NCBI GenBank assembly: GCA_020354125.1
Contig: CP070643.1
Coordinates: 3,291,694-3,355,693, forward strand
Source: Betaproteobacteria bacterium
GTDB taxonomy: Bacteria; Pseudomonadota; Gammaproteobacteria; Burkholderiales; Eutrophovitaceae
Length of the DNA stretch: 64,000 nt
Direction of reading: 5' to 3'
In this document: positions 1 to 8,845 of the stretch, piece after piece
Layout: each line of letters opens with the position of its first letter
Position numbering within the stretch: position 1 is the first letter of the stretch
Notes under the pieces: model-generated
Database searches by the model: none
Seen by the model: the letters and a program-made list of their open reading frames with translations, nothing else
Told to the model about the DNA's origin: nothing
Made by a program: the position numbers and the translations under genes

Positions 1-435
<435 letters not shown>

Positions 436-515
436 CGTTCAACGCAGTTGCTCCGCGGTGAGAGATTTTTGACGCCTGAACAGCCGAAAGTATTCGAACC
501 TGACTCGAACGTTAC

Positions 516-1574
516 TTAACCTATGCCGGCCTTCTGGGCGGCGCGATAGTTGGCGGTGTAGCCCTTGTAAACGTCAACGCCAATCGAGAAAAAGCGTGCG
601 TTTTCTTCTGACAGGGGTCGAGACCGGCGCGCCGGGTTGCCGGCCCAGATGGTGCCTGCAGCCACCTCGGTGCCCGGTGCGGTGACGGCTCCGGCGGCAA
701 CGACGCCGCCTTTGCGCACGATGGTTCCTTTGCCGACGATGGAGCCCATGCCAATGATGGCTTCGTCCTCGATCTCGCAGGCATGCATACGAACATTGTG
801 TCCCACGGTCACGCGGCGCCCGATGCGCATTGTTTCCCCTCTATCGAGGTGAATTCGCGAACCGTCCTGAATATTGCTCGCTTCGTCAACTTCGACATTT
901 GCGCCTTCAGCGTCGATCTCGACGGAAAACCAGATACTCGAATAAGGCGCCATTTTCAGATTCGCGGCAATTGAGGCCGTGGGCGCAATGTATGTTTCAT
1001 CGGTTTGAATGGCGTTTACGTTGGTACCGGGGTCGCGGTGAAACTCACCAATTGGTGTTCGGGCGCGAAGAAACTCGGCATTGTCGATGGGCGCCCGATT
1101 ACGGACTGACTCATGCAATTCGGCCAGCCTTGCAGGCGAGATCTCTTCTACCGGTTTTGCCGGCACGCCGGCATACAACCAGCCGCCTTCAAGTGTTTTG
1201 CCAGGCGGTACTACGCTCTCCGCAGCAATGGCTGCACCGGGGCCAACCACTGAGCCATCCATGACCACGGCGTGTTCGCCGAGTACGCAATGGTCTTCGA
1301 TCGTACAGGCGTGCACCAATGCATAGCGACCGACCGAGACGTGGGTGCCAACGCGTGTGCCGTAAACGCTGTCGGCAATATGCACCGTCGTCGCGTCGCC
1401 GAACCAGCACTCCGAACCGATGCGAATGTGCTCGCCATCAGCGCGCAGCGTGGCGAGTTTGCCGAAGTAACAGCCGGCACCGATCTCGGCACGGCCGATG
1501 ATTGTGACCCAATCCTCCGCCGTGACGTTGGATCCGATCTGCGGTTCAAACTCCAGATAGGGTATGACGTTCAT
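516..1574 (-). CDS. Tandem gamma-carbonic-anhydrase-like hexapeptide-repeat protein
   Basis: This 352-residue protein is built of two left-handed beta-helix (hexapeptide) halves, about residues 1-145 and 185-320. Single gamma-CA proteins are usually about 170-200 residues, so this is a fused duplication. The second half has NIQDGSRIH and VGHNVRMHAC, giving the complete zinc triad His242, His259 and His264. The first half has His65 and His88 but Arg83 where the middle zinc His should be, so only one site looks able to bind metal in the classical way. The gene starts 31 bp after hcmA stops and is probably the last gene of that operon. Its role is unknown: a carbonic anhydrase, an acyltransferase-like scaffold or a CoA-related accessory are all possible. 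Confidence 0.75.
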   Translation of the reverse strand: MNVIPYLEFEPQIGSNVTAEDWVTIIGRAEIGAGCYFGKLATLRADGEHIRIGSECWFGDATTVHIADSVYGTRVGTHVSVGRYALVHACTIEDHCVLGEHAVVMDGSVVGPGAAIAAESVVPPGKTLEGGWLYAGVPAKPVEEISPARLAELHESVRNRAPIDNAEFLRARTPIGEFHRDPGTNVNAIQTDETYIAPTASIAANLKMAPYSSIWFSVEIDAEGANVEVDEASNIQDGSRIHLDRGETMRIGRRVTVGHNVRMHACEIEDEAIIGMGSIVGKGTIVRKGGVVAAGAVTAPGTEVAAGTIWAGNPARRSRPLSEENARFFSIGVDVYKGYTANYRAAQKAGIG

Positions 1575-1605
1575 TCAGCTCCTTGTATCTCGTAACACGG
1601 CCCGA

Positions 1606-3297
1606 TTAGAACACCGGATTTTCGCGGTAAGTCCCCCAGACCGTCTTCAGTTTCTCGACGATATCACCCATCGACGCGCCTGCCCGAACCAGTTCGATGG
1701 TCACCGGCATGATGTTGCGGGTCTCGTCTTTCGCTACTGTAACCAATTCCTCCAGTAGCGCTTGTACTTTTGCCTCGTCGCGTGTTTTGCGCACCTGTTT
1801 GAGCCGCTCGATCTGGCGCTCGGCCGTAGTCGGATCGTAGGGGTGGGTTTCGATATCGACTTCCTCGTCCGTCTCGACGTACTTGTTCACGCCAATCACG
1901 GGTTTTTGTCCGCTTTGCTTGCGCAATGCTGTTTCGTAGGCGAAGTCGGAAATGTGCTTCTGGAACCAGCCTTCCTCGATCAGCATTATGGTACCGCCGC
2001 GTTCTTTCACTTCGTCAAGAATCTCAAAGATCTTATTCTCGTATTCTGTGGTCAGACTTTCGAGGTAATAAGAACCACCGAGTGGATCGATCACGCTGGC
2101 AATCCCGGTTTCATCGGCGATGACCTGCTGGGTACGCAGCGCAATCTTCATCGCTTCTTCGGTCGGGATGGCGAACGCCTCGTCCATGCCGTTCGTGTGC
2201 AAGCTCTGGGCGCCGCCGAGCACGGCAGCCAGTGCTTGCAGCGTAGTGCGCATGACGTTGACCTTGTATTGTGGTTTGGTCAGCGATGCCGCTGCGGTTT
2301 GGCAGTGGAAGCGCAAGCGCATCGATTCCGGTTTCTTCGCACCGAAGCGTTGTTTCATGATCTTGGCCCATACCCGGCGAGCAGCGCGGAACTTGGCGAT
2401 CTCCTCGAAAAAGTCCGACTGGCAGACAAAGTAAAACGCCAGCCGCGGCGCAAAGATATCGACATCCATGCCGGTTTTCAGCACTTCCTCGACGTAGGTC
2501 ACGGCGTTGGCCATGGTGAAGGCAACTTCATGAATGGGTGAGGCACCCGCTTCGCTGATGTGATACCCGGAGATGTTGATCGGGTTGTAGCGCTTCATGT
2601 TCTCGGCGCAGTAGGTGATGCAGTCGCGGACGATACGAACCGATGGCGCAATCGGATAAATGTATTCTTTTTGCGCCATGTACTCCTTGAGAATGTCAGC
2701 CTGGATGGTGCCCGAGAGCTTGTTCAGGTCATTGCCGCGTTGTTGGGCCAGCGCGACGTACATCGCCAGCAGAATCCACGCGGTGGGATTAATGGTCAGC
2801 GATACCGAGATATTCTCCAGATCGATGCCGTCGAACAGTGCTTCCATGTCGGCCAGCGTGTCGACTGCCACACCTTCGCGACCGACCTCGCCTTCGCTCA
2901 TCGCATGATCTGAGTCATAGCCCATCAGGGTCGGCATGTCGAAGTCGGTCGACAGACCAGTCTGGCCTTGCGAGATAAGGTATTTGAAGCGGTTGTTGGT
3001 GTCTTCACCTGTGCCGAAGCCGGCAATCTGACGCATGGTCCAGAAGCGGCTGCGGTACATGGTTGGGTAGGGGCCACGGGTGAACGGGTATTGACCCGGC
3101 AGACCGATGTCTTCAAGTGGTGTATCGGCGATATCGAGCGCTGTGTAAGTGCGCTTGACCGGAAAACCACCGAGCGTCTCGAATTGTTCCTCGCGCTCCG
3201 GCTGCCTTCTCAGGAAGCTATCAACCTCGTTCTTTTCCCACAGCTCCAGTTGTTCCTGTAACGCTGCGACTTGTTTCGGATCAGTTGGTGCGTTCAT
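1606..3297 (-). CDS. hcmA: 2-hydroxyisobutyryl-CoA mutase, large (substrate-binding) subunit
   Basis: This 563-residue acyl-CoA mutase TIM-barrel subunit lacks the C-terminal B12 domain, which is encoded separately at 5732-6139. In methylmalonyl-CoA mutase the substrate-contact motifs read RQYAGF and SVAFDLPT; here they read RQIAGF and STDFDMPT, giving Ile91 (codon 3025-3027) and Asp118 (codon 2944-2946). The Ile90/Asp117 pair is the known signature of Aquincola tertiaricarbonis HcmA, whose length (562) is almost the same. The predicted reaction is the reversible conversion of 2-hydroxyisobutyryl-CoA to (S)-3-hydroxybutyryl-CoA using adenosylcobalamin. I prefer the ATG at 3297, preceded by AGGGG, over an in-frame GTG at 3303. 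An automatic methylmalonyl-CoA mutase label would be misleading. Confidence 0.88.
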   Translation of the reverse strand: MNAPTDPKQVAALQEQLELWEKNEVDSFLRRQPEREEQFETLGGFPVKRTYTALDIADTPLEDIGLPGQYPFTRGPYPTMYRSRFWTMRQIAGFGTGEDTNNRFKYLISQGQTGLSTDFDMPTLMGYDSDHAMSEGEVGREGVAVDTLADMEALFDGIDLENISVSLTINPTAWILLAMYVALAQQRGNDLNKLSGTIQADILKEYMAQKEYIYPIAPSVRIVRDCITYCAENMKRYNPINISGYHISEAGASPIHEVAFTMANAVTYVEEVLKTGMDVDIFAPRLAFYFVCQSDFFEEIAKFRAARRVWAKIMKQRFGAKKPESMRLRFHCQTAAASLTKPQYKVNVMRTTLQALAAVLGGAQSLHTNGMDEAFAIPTEEAMKIALRTQQVIADETGIASVIDPLGGSYYLESLTTEYENKIFEILDEVKERGGTIMLIEEGWFQKHISDFAYETALRKQSGQKPVIGVNKYVETDEEVDIETHPYDPTTAERQIERLKQVRKTRDEAKVQALLEELVTVAKDETRNIMPVTIELVRAGASMGDIVEKLKTVWGTYRENPVF

Positions 3298-3305
3298 GTT
3301 CACCC

Positions 3306-4277
3306 CTACAAAGCAATATTGCTCATCAATTCATCAGAGGCCGCGAAAGGATCGAGCTCGCGCCTCGAAATGCGTTCGACCATGGCCGTCACACGCTCAC
3401 TGGTCGAGGTAAAGAAGCGTCCGCGCAGCAGGTCTTCCGCAGTCTTGAAAGTGCGGTACTCGGCGATCCGGCGCAGCCGTTCCGGCCCGAGTGCGGTGGA
3501 GCGGTGAGCGTCACGGTGGCGGTCAATCGTCTCGAGCAATTTGCCAATGCCTTCACCTGTCTCCGAGCTGGTTCCGACCACGGGCACTTGCCACAGCGGT
3601 TTGTCGTCCTTGTTCTTGATCGAAACATTGATACCCATCGCCAGCATGGTCTTGAGATCGGTAATCGTACGATTGGCATCCGAACGGTCACACTTGCTCA
3701 CAACGTGTATATCGGCGATTTCCAGGATCCCGGCTTTGATTGCCTGTACGTCGTCACCCAGTCCCGGTGCGGAGACGACCAGTACGCTGTGGGATGCGCG
3801 AGCAATCTCAACCTCGTCTTGCCCGACACCGACGGTTTCAATAATGATCAGATCAAAACCAGCTGCATCGAGGATGTCGACCGCTGCCAACGCAGAGCGC
3901 GCCAGCCCGCCGGTGGAGCCACGCGTGGCCATGCTACGAATATAGACGCCGTCGTCCATAGCCAGGTTAGTCATGCGGATTCGATCGCCCAGTATCGAAC
4001 CACCAGAGAATGGGCTCGACGGATCAATCGCAATAACGCCGACTCTGCGACCGTCTTCTCGGATCGCTGCCACCAGTTTGCTAACCAGGGTCGATTTGCC
4101 ACTACCCGGCACGCCGGTCAAGCCAACAATGTGTGCCTTGCCTGCGGCCTTGTAGATTTCGCCGAGTGCGGACCGCACTTCGCCGGAGCCGGCCTCAGCG
4201 CGCGACATCAGGCGCCCGGCAGCGCGCAGGTCGCCCTTGATCAGACGCTCGAACAACTCCATGGATGGTACTGGCAC
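3306..4277 (-). CDS. meaH: MeaB/ArgK-type G-protein chaperone of the mutase (MeaH-like)
   Basis: This 323-residue SIMIBI GTPase has a P-loop (GLTGVPGSGKST, about residues 53-64), a DPSSPFSGGSILGDRIRM switch segment and IETVGVGQDE, all typical of MeaB. Such proteins gate adenosylcobalamin loading and protect or reactivate B12-dependent acyl-CoA mutases in the cytoplasm. It lies between hcl and hcmA: it begins 5 nt after the hcl stop and ends 8 nt before the preferred hcmA start, so translational coupling is likely. The start shown is GTG; an ATG five codons downstream (4262) is an alternative. Its presence inside the hcm operon, as in Aquincola, supports dedication to HCM rather than to IcmF, which carries its own G domain. 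Confidence 0.9.
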   Translation of the reverse strand: MPVPSMELFERLIKGDLRAAGRLMSRAEAGSGEVRSALGEIYKAAGKAHIVGLTGVPGSGKSTLVSKLVAAIREDGRRVGVIAIDPSSPFSGGSILGDRIRMTNLAMDDGVYIRSMATRGSTGGLARSALAAVDILDAAGFDLIIIETVGVGQDEVEIARASHSVLVVSAPGLGDDVQAIKAGILEIADIHVVSKCDRSDANRTITDLKTMLAMGINVSIKNKDDKPLWQVPVVGTSSETGEGIGKLLETIDRHRDAHRSTALGPERLRRIAEYRTFKTAEDLLRGRFFTSTSERVTAMVERISRRELDPFAASDELMSNIAL

Positions 4278-4282
4278 CGTGA

Positions 4283-5716
4283 CTACCCGCTGTGCAGTTT
4301 CTGATTCAGTTCGCGGAAAACTTCGCGATCGTCCACCACGCGGCGCGCCTTGAAGTCAGTGCGCGGAATCGATCGTGGCTCGACCAGTTCGATGGCGGTT
4401 CGCAGGGCCAGCGTTTTCAGTATCCGCCGGCCGACCTCGTCCTTAAACTTCTGCGCGCGTGTGGCGTCGGCATGCGCATCGGGACTAGGCTCGACGCGCA
4501 GCAACAGCTCGTCCATCGCACCGTCGCGCGTGATGTGGATGCGGTGTTCGCCGCCGTAGTCGGGAATTTCATTCAACACTGAGTCGATCTCGCTCGGATA
4601 GACGTTTTCGCCTCGAATCGTGAACATGTCATCGATCCGCCCGAATACGCCGAGCGGCAAGCGCGGGTAGGTGCGCCCGCATGGATTTGGCTCATTCTCC
4701 CAAATGGTCAGGTCACCCGAAACCAGCCGGATCATCGGTTGCGAAGTTCTTTCCAGATGCGTGTAAACGGGCGTTCCGCGCGAACCATATGGCACGCGGC
4801 GGAAAGTCGCCGGGTCGCAGACTTCGGTATAGACCATGTCTTGCCAGAGCAACATGCCTGGTGACGATTCCAGTGTGCCGGCGGCATTCATCCACGGCGT
4901 CATTTCGGCCATTGATCCAGCATCAAACACCTTTGCGCCAAATGCTGCCTCAAGCTTCTCGATCACGGACGGAATCGAGGCGCCTGGCTCGCCGGAAAAA
5001 ATCAATTGTCTCAATCCGAAGTCACGCGCTTCGAGTCCTTCCTTGATTGCAGTTTCAGCGAGATGCAGTGCGTAAGTGGGCGTGCCATAGAACGCAGTCG
5101 GTCTTACCTGTGACATCCAACTCACGGCCCGGGCACTCATACCACTGGCGCCCGCGCCGAACGGAAATGATGTTGCGCCGAGCCGCTCGGTACCGGCCAG
5201 AGCGCCCCAGCTACCAAGATAAAGACTGAAAATGGCTGCCAGGAATACAGTGTCGCCGGGACGGACCCCCATGCCCCACATGACTCGCGCCTGTGCGTTG
5301 GCGATCGCGTCCCAGTCATTGCGGCCGATGGCGAACGCGGTTGGACGACCGGTTGTGCCCGACGTGCCGTGCACGTGATACACGTCTTCCCTGGGGATAC
5401 ACAGGTAGTCCCCGAAAGGTGGGTTGTCCGCCTGCGACGCGCGTAGGTCGGGCTTCTTGATAACCGGTACTTTCTCCTCGAAGTCCTCCAGTGATTTCAG
5501 CTGATCCGGATGGAAACCGGCCTCGTCCCAATTGCGTTTGTAGAACGGCGCGTGCTTGTAGGCGTAAGTGCATACTTCCTGCAAGCGCTTTACGATCGCT
5601 GCGTCCCGGTCACCAGCTGGCATCGTCTCACGCACCGGAAACCAGTAGCGGCTGGATGGATCAGGGCGATAGCTGCGGTCGTAACGTGGTGGAAACGTCC
5701 AGTCTTCCATTTCCAT
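4283..5716 (-). CDS. hcl: PaaK-like acyl-CoA ligase, probable 2-hydroxyisobutyrate-CoA ligase
   Basis: This 477-residue AMP-forming ligase belongs to the phenylacetate-CoA ligase (PaaK) branch. The P-loop-like motif HGTSGTTGRPTAF is near residue 118, and the C-terminal region has GRIDDMFTIRGENVYPSEID. It should convert a free acid, ATP and CoA to acyl-CoA, AMP and PPi. PaaK-like ligases of this size next to hcmA/hcmB are known as HCL and activate 2-hydroxyisobutyrate. Substrate assignment here comes from the operon (15 bp after hcmB, followed by meaH and hcmA) and not from a residue code I can read. GGGAG precedes the ATG; a second ATG lies two codons in. Confidence 0.8.
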   Translation of the reverse strand: MEMEDWTFPPRYDRSYRPDPSSRYWFPVRETMPAGDRDAAIVKRLQEVCTYAYKHAPFYKRNWDEAGFHPDQLKSLEDFEEKVPVIKKPDLRASQADNPPFGDYLCIPREDVYHVHGTSGTTGRPTAFAIGRNDWDAIANAQARVMWGMGVRPGDTVFLAAIFSLYLGSWGALAGTERLGATSFPFGAGASGMSARAVSWMSQVRPTAFYGTPTYALHLAETAIKEGLEARDFGLRQLIFSGEPGASIPSVIEKLEAAFGAKVFDAGSMAEMTPWMNAAGTLESSPGMLLWQDMVYTEVCDPATFRRVPYGSRGTPVYTHLERTSQPMIRLVSGDLTIWENEPNPCGRTYPRLPLGVFGRIDDMFTIRGENVYPSEIDSVLNEIPDYGGEHRIHITRDGAMDELLLRVEPSPDAHADATRAQKFKDEVGRRILKTLALRTAIELVEPRSIPRTDFKARRVVDDREVFRELNQKLHSG

Positions 5717-5731
5717 AGATCCGATCTCCCG

Positions 5732-6139
5732 TTAGCGGGGACCGCGCTCCTCGACGAGACGCTCGAGTGTCTCGACGATTTGCTTCGGAGGCGTGTCCTG
5801 CAACAGCAGTTCCTTTACGCCCATTTCTTTCAAAGGCGCGACGTCCTCGTCAGGCACAACGCCGCCGACTACAACGATGGTGTCTTCGGCGTCCTGCTCC
5901 TTGAGTAGCTTCATGATCTTCGGACAAATGGTCATGTGCGCGCCGGACAACAGGCTGATGCCGAGAACATCGACATCTTCCTGGACTGCAGAGTGCACCA
6001 CTTCTTCCGGGGTGCGATGCAGCCCTGTGTAGATGACGTCCATGCCGGCGTCGCGCAATGTGCGTGCGACGACTTTGACGCCACGATCGTGGCCGTCCAA
6101 CCCGACTTTGGCGAGTAGCACGCGGATAGGTGAGCTCAT
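5732..6139 (-). CDS. hcmB: 2-hydroxyisobutyryl-CoA mutase, small B12-binding subunit
   Basis: This 135-residue stand-alone cobalamin-binding domain carries the base-off/His-on motif KVGLDGHDRG (D-x-H-x-x-G; the His is the lower axial cobalt ligand), followed by the SLLSGAH and VVVGGVVPDED segments typical of mutase C-terminal domains. It pairs with the large subunit at 1606-3297 to form the holo-mutase. It is the first gene of the minus-strand operon hcmB-hcl-meaH-hcmA-gammaCA and has a good AGGAG Shine-Dalgarno sequence before its ATG. The same short domain serves isobutyryl-CoA mutases of the two-subunit type, so identity rests on the partner's Ile/Asp signature. Confidence 0.88.
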   Translation of the reverse strand: MSSPIRVLLAKVGLDGHDRGVKVVARTLRDAGMDVIYTGLHRTPEEVVHSAVQEDVDVLGISLLSGAHMTICPKIMKLLKEQDAEDTIVVVGGVVPDEDVAPLKEMGVKELLLQDTPPKQIVETLERLVEERGPR

Positions 6140-6315
6140 GTTGTGCTCCTATGATCGAACTTCTGTTGTCTGTATGTAAGTCTTTGCTTCGCTGTGAAGC
6201 GACGCCAGATGGAGTTCATGGCTTAACCGTGGCTTTGTGATGTGCCATTGGCGACCATGGCTGGAATCAGGGATTTGCGTGCCTTTGCGCGCAGTGGGCC
6301 GTTCGAAGCAAGGCT

Positions 6316-6332
6316 TTGTATACAGAATACAA
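6316..6332. promoter_or_regulatory. Near-palindrome TTGTATACAGAATACAA in hcm/globin divergent region
   Basis: The arms TTGTATAC and GAATACAA are inverted with 7 of 8 matches around one central base. The site lies 177 bp upstream of hcmB and about 50-70 bp upstream of the globin start. TTGTATAC-type palindromes are typical operators of FCD-subfamily GntR regulators. The window contains one FCD GntR gene (19303-20037), whose own upstream palindrome shares the half-site GAATACA. That this regulator acts here is inference. Confidence 0.4.
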
Positions 6333-6383
6333 AACTTGCGGTTCGGCATCAAGCCCTGCATACCTGCGGTCCAGTGCCCGCGC

Positions 6384-6800
6384 ATGATGGACAATATGGC
6401 TATGGATGCGAGCAAAGAGCAGGAAGCGGCGATTGAGCGCATGGTGCGCGTTTTTTACGAAAGGGCGCTGGCGAACGAGACACTGGGGCCAATTTTTCGC
6501 GACGCGATCCATGACTGGGAGCCCCACATAAAAACGGTCAGCGACTTCTGGTCTGGTGTGGTTCATGGCACTGGACGCTACCAGGGCAATGCCTACGCGC
6601 CGCACATTAAATTGAAATTCGAAGCCGAAGCCTTCGACGATTGGCTCGCAGTGTTTCAAAGTGCGGCAAGTGATGAGCTGGCCCCAAAGGATGCCAAGGA
6701 AGCGATCCGTGTTGCTCACCACATGGCGGGCAGTTTCAAGGCGGGACTATTTCCGTTCACTGACAAGGACGGGAGGCCGTCGAGAACGCCGCCGGCCTGA
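6384..6800 (+). CDS. Truncated hemoglobin, group III-like
   Basis: The protein has about 138 residues with the short 2/2 globin pattern: MVRVFYERALANETLGPIF near the N-terminus, FWSGVVHGTGRYQGN (E-helix region) and RVAHHMAGSFKAGLFPF, which holds the proximal histidine. It probably binds heme and handles O2, NO or peroxide in the cytoplasm. Several ATGs (6384, 6387, 6396, 6402) are possible and none has a clear ribosome site; family length favours a start at 6384-6402. It is divergent from the hcm operon and shares its upstream region, so co-regulation is possible. There is no obvious enzymatic partner. Confidence 0.75.
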   Translation: MMDNMAMDASKEQEAAIERMVRVFYERALANETLGPIFRDAIHDWEPHIKTVSDFWSGVVHGTGRYQGNAYAPHIKLKFEAEAFDDWLAVFQSAASDELAPKDAKEAIRVAHHMAGSFKAGLFPFTDKDGRPSRTPPA

Positions 6801-6890
6801 GCAGTGTGCAGCCCAAGGGTGGTTAGCGCCGGTTTGCTGAAAGGCGGCCTCGTTGTGCTATCGGAAAAGCTGATTGGCGGGCCCGGCGCG

Positions 6891-7355
6891 CTAACTGCAG
6901 GCGGTGATGGTGTACGGCTTTCTGAACAGTGTCCTTCCAACGCCGCGAGACGATTTTTCCTTTACCGGGATGTTGTACTCCAGCCCAGTCTCGACGGTTT
7001 CGGTCTTCCAGGTGCAATTGCGACCATCCGCTACGCATCGCCGCTGGGTAAAAGTCCGGTCAGTGAACAGAAAATCGTTGCCCATCGAAACACTATTGTC
7101 CACCCGCCCCGACGTGGGACGGCTGCGAAGGGCGACTTTTTCCTTGGTGCGAAAAGTGTTCTCGTCGGCCAGGCAGACATCAGTGACGGGAATCGAATAG
7201 GTGCGCTCGCCTGATTGAAAGGCAATCTCGGGAATTCTTACATCAATATCTCGCGCTGCCCTGATTTCATCCCACGAGCTGTCGGCGTTCAGTCGAGCAG
7301 CAGTTGCGACGGATGCGAGCGAGAGAGCGGCAAGAAGAAAAATGAATCGCAACAT
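6891..7355 (-). CDS. Small secreted protein of unknown function
   Basis: This 154-residue protein begins with a clear signal peptide (MLRFIFLLAALSLASVATA, cleavage after Ala19 likely). The mature part has five cysteines, including CLADENTF, RRCVADGRNC and a terminal TACS, which could form disulfides in the periplasm. The start at 7355 is supported by GAGGTG six bases upstream; an upstream in-frame ATG at 7391 would bury the signal peptide. I do not recognise the family. It stands alone between the globin and a 345 bp gap. Confidence 0.6.
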   Translation of the reverse strand: MLRFIFLLAALSLASVATAARLNADSSWDEIRAARDIDVRIPEIAFQSGERTYSIPVTDVCLADENTFRTKEKVALRSRPTSGRVDNSVSMGNDFLFTDRTFTQRRCVADGRNCTWKTETVETGLEYNIPVKEKSSRGVGRTLFRKPYTITACS

Positions 7356-7701
7356 GCATTCACCTCTAAAACGGATTCCAAAAAACATCATCGCTCAGTC
7401 ATCAACGACAGCTATTGACGCGAATCAACTCGAGCACATGCTCTGCTATGACACTAAGATGGCGGCCACATTAATTCAGGTGCAATCTGCTTTCCGATTC
7501 TTCTGACTAGCCGCCACCGATACGGGTAGACATGCTAACCAGGCGATGGTTCAGCAAGGTATTGGCTGCGAAGACGCGGTATATACGCGCGTGCTGTGTT
7601 GAAGGGATGCAGGCAAACAGCTCTTATACAAGCTGCGGAGGTGAGGATGAAAGGCGAAGCTCTTGCTCCGCCTGCCAAAGCGTTGAAGTTGGAGATGCTT
7701 C
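7356..7701. other. Intergenic stretch, no gene seen
   Basis: These 346 bases lie between the secreted-protein gene and the racemase-like gene. I see no convincing coding frame. A 67-codon frame on the minus strand overlaps the 3' end of the racemase-like gene and has no family features. There is no strong terminator and no repeat. Part of it must hold the promoter of the secreted-protein gene. Confidence 0.5.
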
Positions 7702-8793
7702 CTAAATGGCGTACTTCTTCACCGCCGCTTCGTCCCATGCGATACCGTTTCCAGGACGATCGGGAACGATAATCTTGCTGTCCTTGATTTCGAAGGGCTC
7801 AGCAAGGATTGGGTTACCCCAGTCGCGTGATTCGATCCAGTCGGCCGTTTCGTTGGCGCGCAACAGGTGTGCGGATACCTCGGGATAAAGATGGCTCGAT
7901 AACGGCAAACCGGCGGCGCCGGCAATCGCGGCCGAGCGCATCCATCCGGTAACACCGCCGATGCGCATCAAGTCAGGCATATACATGTCGGCCGCATGGG
8001 CAACAACTGCCTTGTAAAACTCGCGCGGACCATAGATGTTCTCGCCGATCTGTATCGGTGTTTTTACTTCGCGCGCGAGTTGCGCGCATGCTTCGATGTT
8101 GTCGTAAACGATCGGCTCTTCAAACCAGTAAAGGCCCTGATCGTCGAGTCCGTGCAAGCGCAACAGCGCTTCACCGAACGGCAGACATTGGTTGAAGTCC
8201 GTCATGATGTGCACGTCTTCACCGACCGCTTCGCGCACATTGGCGATCGCCTGAATATCGTCCTTGATCGATGGCCGCCCGAGCCGAAGCTTGACACCAG
8301 CGTAGTCGCCCTCGGCGACCAAAGCAGCGGCTTCATCGCCCAGTTTCTCCAGCGGAATTCGCCACAGGCCATTGGTGTTGTAGGCGCGTAATGGGCCCGG
8401 GCTTCCTCCGAGCAGCGTTGCGAGCGGCATGTTCGCAGCTTTTGCCAAGGCATCCCAGATCGCCATGTCCAATCCCGCCATGGCGATTAGCGTGATGCCC
8501 TCGCGCCCGACAGTGTGTAGCGAGCGCATGCTCGCATCGTAGATGTCCAGCGGGGCGAGCTGCTGACCCTTGAATAGATCTCCAAGGTCTTCAATCGAGT
8601 GTTTGATCGCGGCAATGGAACGAGGGCGGTACGGCTCGAGATAGGCACTCCCGACGATGCCTTCCTTGGTGCGAACGTCGACCAGTACCAGTGCCCACTC
8701 CTTGAACGTGCCGACCGCTGCCACAATCGGGCGCTTCAAAGGTATCGATACGGCGCGGACCTGGACGCTTTCCAGTGTTAGTGTTTGTGTCAT
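7702..8793 (-). CDS. Mandelate racemase/muconate lactonizing enzyme family protein with Lys166-to-Arg change
   Basis: This 363-residue enolase-superfamily protein is collinear with mandelate racemase (359 residues) at a constant offset of four. Metal ligands are Asp199, Glu225 and Glu251; the acid/base dyad is Asp274/His301; Glu321 matches MR Glu317; Lys168 matches Lys164. Arg170 (motif VKLRLG) stands where MR has its second catalytic base, Lys166. The fold should abstract the alpha-proton of a carboxylate with Mg2+. Because one base is changed, dehydration or one-sided epimerisation is as plausible as racemisation. It starts 52 bp after icmF stops on the same strand, with GGAGGAG before the ATG, and is probably co-transcribed. 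The substrate is unknown. Confidence 0.8.
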   Translation of the reverse strand: MTQTLTLESVQVRAVSIPLKRPIVAAVGTFKEWALVLVDVRTKEGIVGSAYLEPYRPRSIAAIKHSIEDLGDLFKGQQLAPLDIYDASMRSLHTVGREGITLIAMAGLDMAIWDALAKAANMPLATLLGGSPGPLRAYNTNGLWRIPLEKLGDEAAALVAEGDYAGVKLRLGRPSIKDDIQAIANVREAVGEDVHIMTDFNQCLPFGEALLRLHGLDDQGLYWFEEPIVYDNIEACAQLAREVKTPIQIGENIYGPREFYKAVVAHAADMYMPDLMRIGGVTGWMRSAAIAGAAGLPLSSHLYPEVSAHLLRANETADWIESRDWGNPILAEPFEIKDSKIIVPDRPGNGIAWDEAAVKKYAI

Positions 8794-8845
8794 TGTTACT
8801 CCTCCGATTGGATCTTTTTATTGCGCTCTTCCTGGAGCATCGAAG

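Noticed and set aside
1606-3297. Annotation as methylmalonyl-CoA mutase
   Set aside because: The substrate-site residues are Ile and Asp rather than Tyr and Ala, and a PaaK-like ligase lies in the operon, so HCM is the better call.
3285-4304. 339-codon plus-strand frame over meaH
   Set aside because: It lies wholly opposite a gene with clear MeaB motifs and has composition expected of a complementary frame.
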